From: Primulina eburnea
Lineage: Eukaryota > Streptophyta > Magnoliopsida > Lamiales > Gesneriaceae
NCBI RefSeq assembly: GCF_022965805.1
Contig: NC_133104.1
Location: 22,653,308 to 22,717,307, forward strand
Length of the DNA stretch: 64,000 nucleotides
Reading direction: 5' to 3'
Part shown: positions 58,205-64,000 of the stretch, piece by piece
How the letters are laid out: every line of letters starts with the position of its first letter
Position numbering within the stretch: position 1 is the stretch's first letter
The notes under the pieces: generated by a model
Told to the model about the DNA's origin: nothing
The model's database searches: none
The model's input: only the letters and a program-made list of their open reading frames with translations
Program-made: the position numbers and the translations under genes

Positions 58205-59243
58205 TGTCTATAAATCAATAGCCCACACAAATCAATTTCATAATTGCAGATATCAATGCAATAAAATAAAGTATTTGATTTAGGGAAACTCAAGTTAAAT
58301 CAAACTCGAGTTGTGCAATCCGAATCAACATTGATTTATACCTTTCTCTTCTCGGTCTGATGAAGTCGAAGTCTCGAATTCCGATCTATCCATACTAAAT
58401 CTGCTAATGACAATATCGAATAGGCACAATATCACTACATCATTCAATCTATACTGAATATAATCAGAACTCAATAAAATTCTATTTCAACAGTATAACT
58501 GTAAAATCTCGAAATACCGACAATACAATATCAATATATACAAATCAACAACTCATCTGATTCAAATCTGAATAATATCAATATACCTAACAATATAGTA
58601 TCAATCAGATATCAATCACAACACCTCATAATCGATAACAACACCATTCTGATATCAAATCAGTCTAATCACAATCAAATCAACTCTGAAAATTCATAAC
58701 AATTTCATAGGGTATTTGTTTCTCAATCCCGTTTTGATTATACGATGTCTGATATCGTAAGAACAACATATATGAATCATATCCGATTCTGGAAATATCA
58801 TAATTTTGATTCCTACCAAAACATAAGAAAACTTACGTCCAGTTGAAGCTCTCGTCGATAGAAACACGATACCAAAGTCGGATTCAAAATCGAATGGACG
58901 GATATTGTGTAAATCAACTTTGAGTGCATGAAGGAACTTGCAATTCTCAGAAGCCTTTCGTTTTCTCCTTTTTCCTTTTTGAATGAAGGCAAGGATATAT
59001 GTATATATATCTTGCATGTCTCAATGAAACGTGGCTTGTTCCTTTGTGCAGCACGTCTCGTGCATATTCGCGACCTATCTTGGCGCGTAGCATCACAGAA
59101 CTCGCGAATATGCACGCCTCACCTCCGCGCATATGCGCGAGGTTCTCTGCACATGGCATTAAGCTTCCGCATAGCTCGCGCATATGCGCGCAAACTTCTC
59201 GCGCATATGTGCGCACCCTTGCGCGAGGTCTTCTCACTGTCAC
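58205..59243 (-). repeat. RT-2 5' LTR, outer part
   Basis: Continues the LTR broken at 24816. It holds a TATA-rich stretch at about 58994-59010 and a degraded dyad cluster of the GCGCATATGCGC class at about 59060-59212. The clearest pairs are 59104/59127 and 59178/59201, both 23 bp apart. RT-9 interrupts it at 59244; the true LTR end is outside the window. Confidence 0.82.
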
Positions 59244-59731
59244 TGTGGGGACCCGGATGCTAATTCATTTCTTAATCATCCTTGGGAATAATTAGTTCAA
59301 CTAAATAAACAGGGTTTATTTTTTTTTTTTAAAATACATAAGCGAAAACATATGAAATAACTCTTATTTCATTTAGAAGATCGTTATCCAGATCCAAGTA
59401 CAAGTCCTGTACAAAAGTAAATCATAGCAACTGCTGTTTATTTACTACATGTCAGGTAATGAAACAGATCTATTTCTGGGTCTGAATCTCCACGCTAAAC
59501 TAGTCCTCTCTCGTTCTCGTCTCGACCCTGGTCCTGTCCCGCCTGTTGTCATGCACACATACAAACAAGACAACAACCGATAACTCCGGTGAGAAATACA
59601 TCCCAGTATAAATAATGTAAACATGCCATCATATAAAACATATATAAAATCATGAAACATATATCAATAACATGTATCAAATCGGAAAGATATGAATCGA
59701 TATAAAACTGTAAATCAAACTCTGGACTCAT
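59244..59731 (-). repeat. RT-9 LTR fragment (inner end)
   Basis: Starts TGTGGGGACCCGG on the plus strand and carries the conserved block with CCGATAACTCCGG and the U5 hairpin at about 59541-59575. It is cut by RT-10 at 59732. GTCAC before it and CTCAT at its right edge are the expected target duplications of RT-9 and RT-10, unverifiable here. Whether RT-9 is a whole element or a solo LTR cannot be told. Confidence 0.8.
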
Positions 59732-61528
59732 TGTGGGGACCCGGACGCTAATCATACTCATAATCGTCATTAGGACTAATTAATCAATTATAAAACAGGG
59801 TCTAATTTTTTTTTTAAAATGCGGAACGTAGTGGCAACAATCTAATATACAACTCAGTATATAATAAAGTACAAGTCCTGTACCGTCTACAAATCAGTAC
59901 ACACTAAGGTTCAACAACTGCTATTAAGTGTTTAACCCCTATATACAATCCAAGTCCGGAGCCTCCACTCTAACCACGATCTCTCCTCATCTCCTGGACC
60001 CTGATCCTGTCCCACCTGTTGTCAAGTACACATACAAACAAGACAACAGCCGGATACCCCGGTGAGAATAAATCCCAGTATAAATCAAAGAACATGCAGT
60101 CATATGTTCGATACAAAGCATGAAACAGATAACAGTAATACAAATCAAAATCAGAAATGTAAACAATATCAATCTGTCAACAATACTCGTGACTCCACGA
60201 TTCAGACTAGACTCAATCCTAGCCTAGGGATCCCGGTGTCCAGATGTGGCATTCCTATATCGACAAACAATAATAGAAAAGACTCCAGTTATATCCAAGT
60301 GGATATAACCAAACATCCAGTGTCCAGACGCATCCGTCATAGACTATGGTCTATCACCATATCTTGTGACATCGTGCAATGTACCCGTGGTTACCTGCCA
60401 CTATCAGGTACTTCTATCACAAGATTACTCGTCTAATGCATGCTCCTATAACTCCATAGAACAAGCATTTAAATAAAATCATTATACACAATGATAAACA
60501 AATAATAAGTATGTGATTTAGGGAAACTCAATTACATCCTACTTGAGTCGATGTCCCAATACACATTGACTTATACCTTTCGTTGCAATTTCGGTCTGGA
60601 ATCCAAATTCTGTCAATCCCTCAATCTGACAATGGCAATACCAATAATCTCATATCAATATACCTTTCGAATTACTAACAATCTGATTAATCTGAATTTA
60701 ATTCAAAATCAACGGAATAACGGTACAATCTCAGTATCCCCGTCAATACCAAATCAACAGACATCAATTACAAATCATAACTCATATCCATTATAATCTG
60801 TAATCCAACCGTAATTCAAATCTGTTTGGTATAACTCAATATACCCCAGAAAATTCATAACAATTCCATAATCAGTCTGTTTCTTAATCTGACTTCCATT
60901 CTACGATGTCTAACATATCAAGCACATCATATCTGAATTCCATTCAATTCTGACAATAGCATAATTTCAAAGCATGTCAAAACGTAGTAAAACTTACGTC
61001 AAGTTGTAGCCTACATTGATAGGATTACAGTACTGAAGTCAGATTACAATTCGGTCGGACAGATTTCTCACAAAAGGCGTAAGGATTTTAGAAGCTCCTC
61101 TGGAACCCTTTTCTCGATTTCCCCTCTTTATTCTGAAGGATTGCAACGTGATATACATATATATATATATCCGACTTGCATGTATAAGAAACGTGGCATC
61201 TTAACATAAATTTCGGTCGGCGCTCGGGCGGTAATAAACTACCGATCGAGCGCGGCATCCTCTGTCCAACTCCTTTCCGGATTGCACATTGGCGCTCGTG
61301 CGGTCAAAAACTACCGCCCGGGCGCCACACCTATTGTCCAAGATGTGTTTCTATTGAACTTTGGGGCTCGGGCGGTCATTTCTTACCGCTCCGGCGCCAC
61401 TAGTTCTGTCCAAAAATTGCACCCTTCAAATAAAATCTTATTTCGTGTCCCGGTTAATCCTTTCATAATCATATCAAATTATATATCAATAATTATAGAT
61501 TACTAGGATGAAATTTCCGGGCATTACA
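59732..61528 (-). repeat. RT-10 3' LTR (1797 bp)
   Basis: Plus strand TGTGGGGACCCGGACG to GGGCATTACA. The U5 hairpin near 60016-60050 keeps 8 pairs. The TATA run is at 61151-61170. Dyad cores of the CGCTCGGGCG class start at 61221/61243, 61293/61315 and 61365/61387, all 22 bp apart. Confidence 0.9.
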
Positions 61529-61566
61529 TTTCTCCCCCCCTAAGATACGATTTCGTCCTCGAGATC
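61529..61566 (-). promoter_or_regulatory. RT-10 PPT with upstream hairpin
   Basis: The minus-strand purine run GGGGGGGAGAAA abuts the LTR. The dyad GATCTCG-AGGA-CGAAATC at 61549-61566 has one imperfect pair. Confidence 0.75.
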
Positions 61567-61628
61567 ACAGACATTTTATTCGTATTAACAAGGAGGATAT
61601 ATACAAGAACTGTATAAGAAAATTTACA

Positions 61629-63979
61629 TCAGTGAAATAATGCTGGGAATTCTTGTCTCATATCAGACTCAGTGTCCCAAGTAGCTTCTTCGATACCATG
61701 ACGAGTCCATTGAACTTTCACAAGAGGAATCGTCTTTGTTCTGAGTTGTTTTTCTTTACGATCGATAATCCGGATCGGTTTCTCGACATAACTCAATGAC
61801 TTATCCAGCTCGGTCTCGTCTGGCTGAATCACATGAGAATCATCAGGGAGATATTTCCGCAGCATTGATACATGAAAGACATCATGTATTCCAGATAAAG
61901 AAGGCGGCAATGCTAGTCGATAGGCACGATCTCCTATCTTCTCGAGAATCTCATAAGGACCGATGTATCGTGGAGACAACTTCCCTTTCTTTCCAAATCG
62001 GACAACACCCCTGAAAGATGAAATCTTCAGGAACACCCGATCTCCTGCCTCAAATACCAACGGTCTACGTCGAAGGTTGGCATATTTGGTTTGTCTGTCC
62101 TGGGCTGCCTTCATTTTCTTCTGAATCAATTTCACTTTTTCAGTCATATCTCTGATCATATCAGGTCTAGTCTCAGGAACTTCAGAGATATCATCCCAAT
62201 AAAGAGGCGATCGACACTTCTTTCCGTACAATGCTTCAAATGGTGCCATTTCAATACTCGTTTGATAGCTATTGTTGTACGAAAATTCACAAAGAGGTAA
62301 TGCATCTTGCCAATTAATGCTAAAATCAAGCACTACTGCTCTCAGCATATCTTCCAATGTCTGAATCGTCCGTTCTGACTGTCCGTCAGTCTGTGGATGA
62401 TATGCGGTACTAAGATGCAATTTCGTACCTAGAGCTTGCTGCAAACTTTGCCAAAAGTGCGATGTAAACCGAGGATCACGGTCTGAAACAATTGACTTCG
62501 GCACTCCGTGCAGTCTAACCACTTCCTTAACATAGATATCGGCCATCTGATCATATCTATATGTCATCTTGTATGGAATAAAACATGCGGATTTGGTCAA
62601 TCGATCAATCACGACCCAAATCGCATCATAACCTCGGGAGGATCTCGGTAACTGTGTCACAAAATCCATGGAAATGTGATCCCATTTCCATTCAGGAATA
62701 GACAAACTCTGTAACAATCCTCCTGGTTTCTTCCTCTCAGCTTTCACCTGTTGGCAATTGAGACACTTTGATACAAATGTAGCAATGTCCGCTTTCATTT
62801 GTTTCCACCAATACTGTGTCTTTAAATCATTATACATTTTCCTGCCACCAAGATGAATGCTAAATTGACTGTTGTGCGCTTCTGTCAGTATCTGCTGTCT
62901 CAAATTCGAAACATTCGGCACCACAAGACGATTATTCACATACAAAATACCATTTTGAACCTGATATTCCGATCGATGTCTAGCTCTAACCATAGCAATC
63001 GACTTTTGTATATTCTGATCACCTTTCTGAGCCGCTTTAATTCTCACAATCAGCTCTGGTTCCGCTTGAATAGTATATAATCTCATTGGTCTCTTATCTG
63101 TCTCAAATACTAGTCCAGACAAACAGCAGTCCTCAATCAAATTCGAGACTCCCATAGTCGATAAGGATAGAGAACATACCTTTCGACTTAGTGCATCTGC
63201 TGCTGCATTAGATTTCCCCGGATAGTATTTGATTTCACAATCAAAATCTTTCAATAAATCCAGCCATCTCCGCTGTCTCATATTCAATTCTGACTGTGAA
63301 AAGAGATATTTCAAACTTTTATGATCAGAATAAATCTCGAACTTCTCACCGTACAGATAGTGTCGCCATATTTTCAACGCAAATACTGTGGCTGCCAATT
63401 CAAGATCATGAATTGGATATCGAGATTCATGGGGTTTCAGTTGTCTTGAGGCATAAGCGATCACATGCCCTCGCTGCATCAAAACACAACCCAATCCTCG
63501 GTGAGATGCATCACAATAAACAACAAAATCACCAGTACCTGACGGGATAGTCAACATCGGTGCATTGGTTAATCTCTTTTTCAATTCGAGTAAACTGGTC
63601 TCACATTCCTCAGACCAAACAAATGGAGCATTCTTCTGAGTTAATTGCATAATCGATTTGGCAATGCTCGATAAATCTTTAATAAATCGGCGATAATATC
63701 CTGCCAAACCCATAAAGTTGCGAATCTCTGGTACAGATGTCGGTCTTGGCCAAGAAATCACTGCCTCAACCTTGCTGGGATCAACAGATATCCCGTCTCC
63801 TGGTATAATATGTCCAGAAATATCATCTGTTTCAACCAGAACTCGCATTTCGACAGTTTAGCATACAGTTTCTCCGTCCTCAAATTTCGCAACACAGTCC
63901 TCAGATGATTTGCATGCTCAATCTTATTCTTTGAATAAATCAATATATCATCAATGAATATGATAACAAAGTCGTCCAA
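61629..63979 (-). pseudogene. RT-10 pol, partial (RT to chromodomain tail), continues beyond the window
   Basis: The frame 61629-63848 (minus) carries the end of RT, RNase H ([10 protein letters not shown]), integrase zinc site, [29 protein letters not shown] and a chromodomain-like tail ending FPALFH. The frame 63758-63979 holds the RT catalytic segment ([10 protein letters not shown]) and CEFWLK. The two are joined by a one-base loss near 63818 (a Gly-His motif is disrupted), so the gene is broken there. Gag, protease and 5' LTR lie to the right of the window. Coding similarity to RT-7 is high. Confidence 0.92.
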
Positions 63980-64000
63980 ATATTTCTGAGAGACGCGGTT

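Noticed and set aside
58200..59243. Independent repeat or gene between Cassandra and RT-9
   Set aside because: It continues the RT-2 LTR broken at 24816, as shown by the TSD TACTC and the shared LTR landmarks.

Overview
The window is plant nuclear heterochromatin made entirely of nested LTR retrotransposons; I found no host gene, tRNA gene or CRISPR. Every long coding region is Ty3/gypsy gag-pol in the order gag, CCHC knuckle, protease, RT, RNase H, integrase with a GPY/F module, then a C-terminal chromodomain-like tail. That architecture is known for plant chromoviruses, probably the Tekay/Del clade. Every primer-binding site visible matches plant initiator tRNA-Met (TGGTATCAGAGC). A Cassandra element (a TRIM with a 5S rRNA-like LTR) confirms a vascular plant; a eudicot is my guess. 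The species cannot be told from this sequence.

Layout, with labels used throughout. RT-1 (+, about 227-6325) enters from the left and is inserted in the 3' LTR of RT-2. RT-2 (-, from 6326 to beyond 59243) is an old, decayed element that hosts most of the rest. RT-3 (-, 7284-15055) sits in RT-2 integrase; it is complete, has one uninterrupted 1476-codon gag-pol and apparently identical LTRs. RT-4 (-, 17107-23015) sits in RT-2 gag and has lost RT/RNase H by internal deletions. In the RT-2 5' LTR lies Cassandra (24817-58199). It is split inside its roughly 70-bp internal region by RT-5 (+, 25280-57795). RT-5 carries RT-6 (-, 26053-34280) in its 5' LTR and RT-7 (+, 39885-55670) near the end of pol. 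RT-7 is in turn split by RT-8 (-, 45129-52167). The deepest path is RT-2 > Cassandra > RT-5 > RT-7 > RT-8. On the right the RT-2 LTR is broken by RT-9 (-, 59244-), which is broken by RT-10 (-, 59732 to the window end). Five-base target duplications, read directly, support RT-3, RT-4, Cassandra, RT-5, RT-6 and RT-7; RT-8 has one with a single mismatch.

The structure not explained by coding is in the LTRs. Every LTR that reaches its promoter region carries a 110-260 bp cluster of short GC-rich dyads just upstream of a TATA-like sequence. The dyads come in pairs with a nearly fixed start-to-start spacing: 22 bp, 23 bp, or 19-20 bp in RT-8. Four unrelated dyad sequences occupy this same position in different elements. 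Two further structures show compensatory changes between families: an 11-bp stem about 300 bp before the LTR end, and a 7-bp stem next to the polypurine tract.

Functionally, only RT-3 looks able to encode a full set of proteins. The others carry stops, frameshifts, deletions or insertions, but keep LTRs, primer sites and polypurine tracts that RT-3-like or off-window elements could in principle act on.
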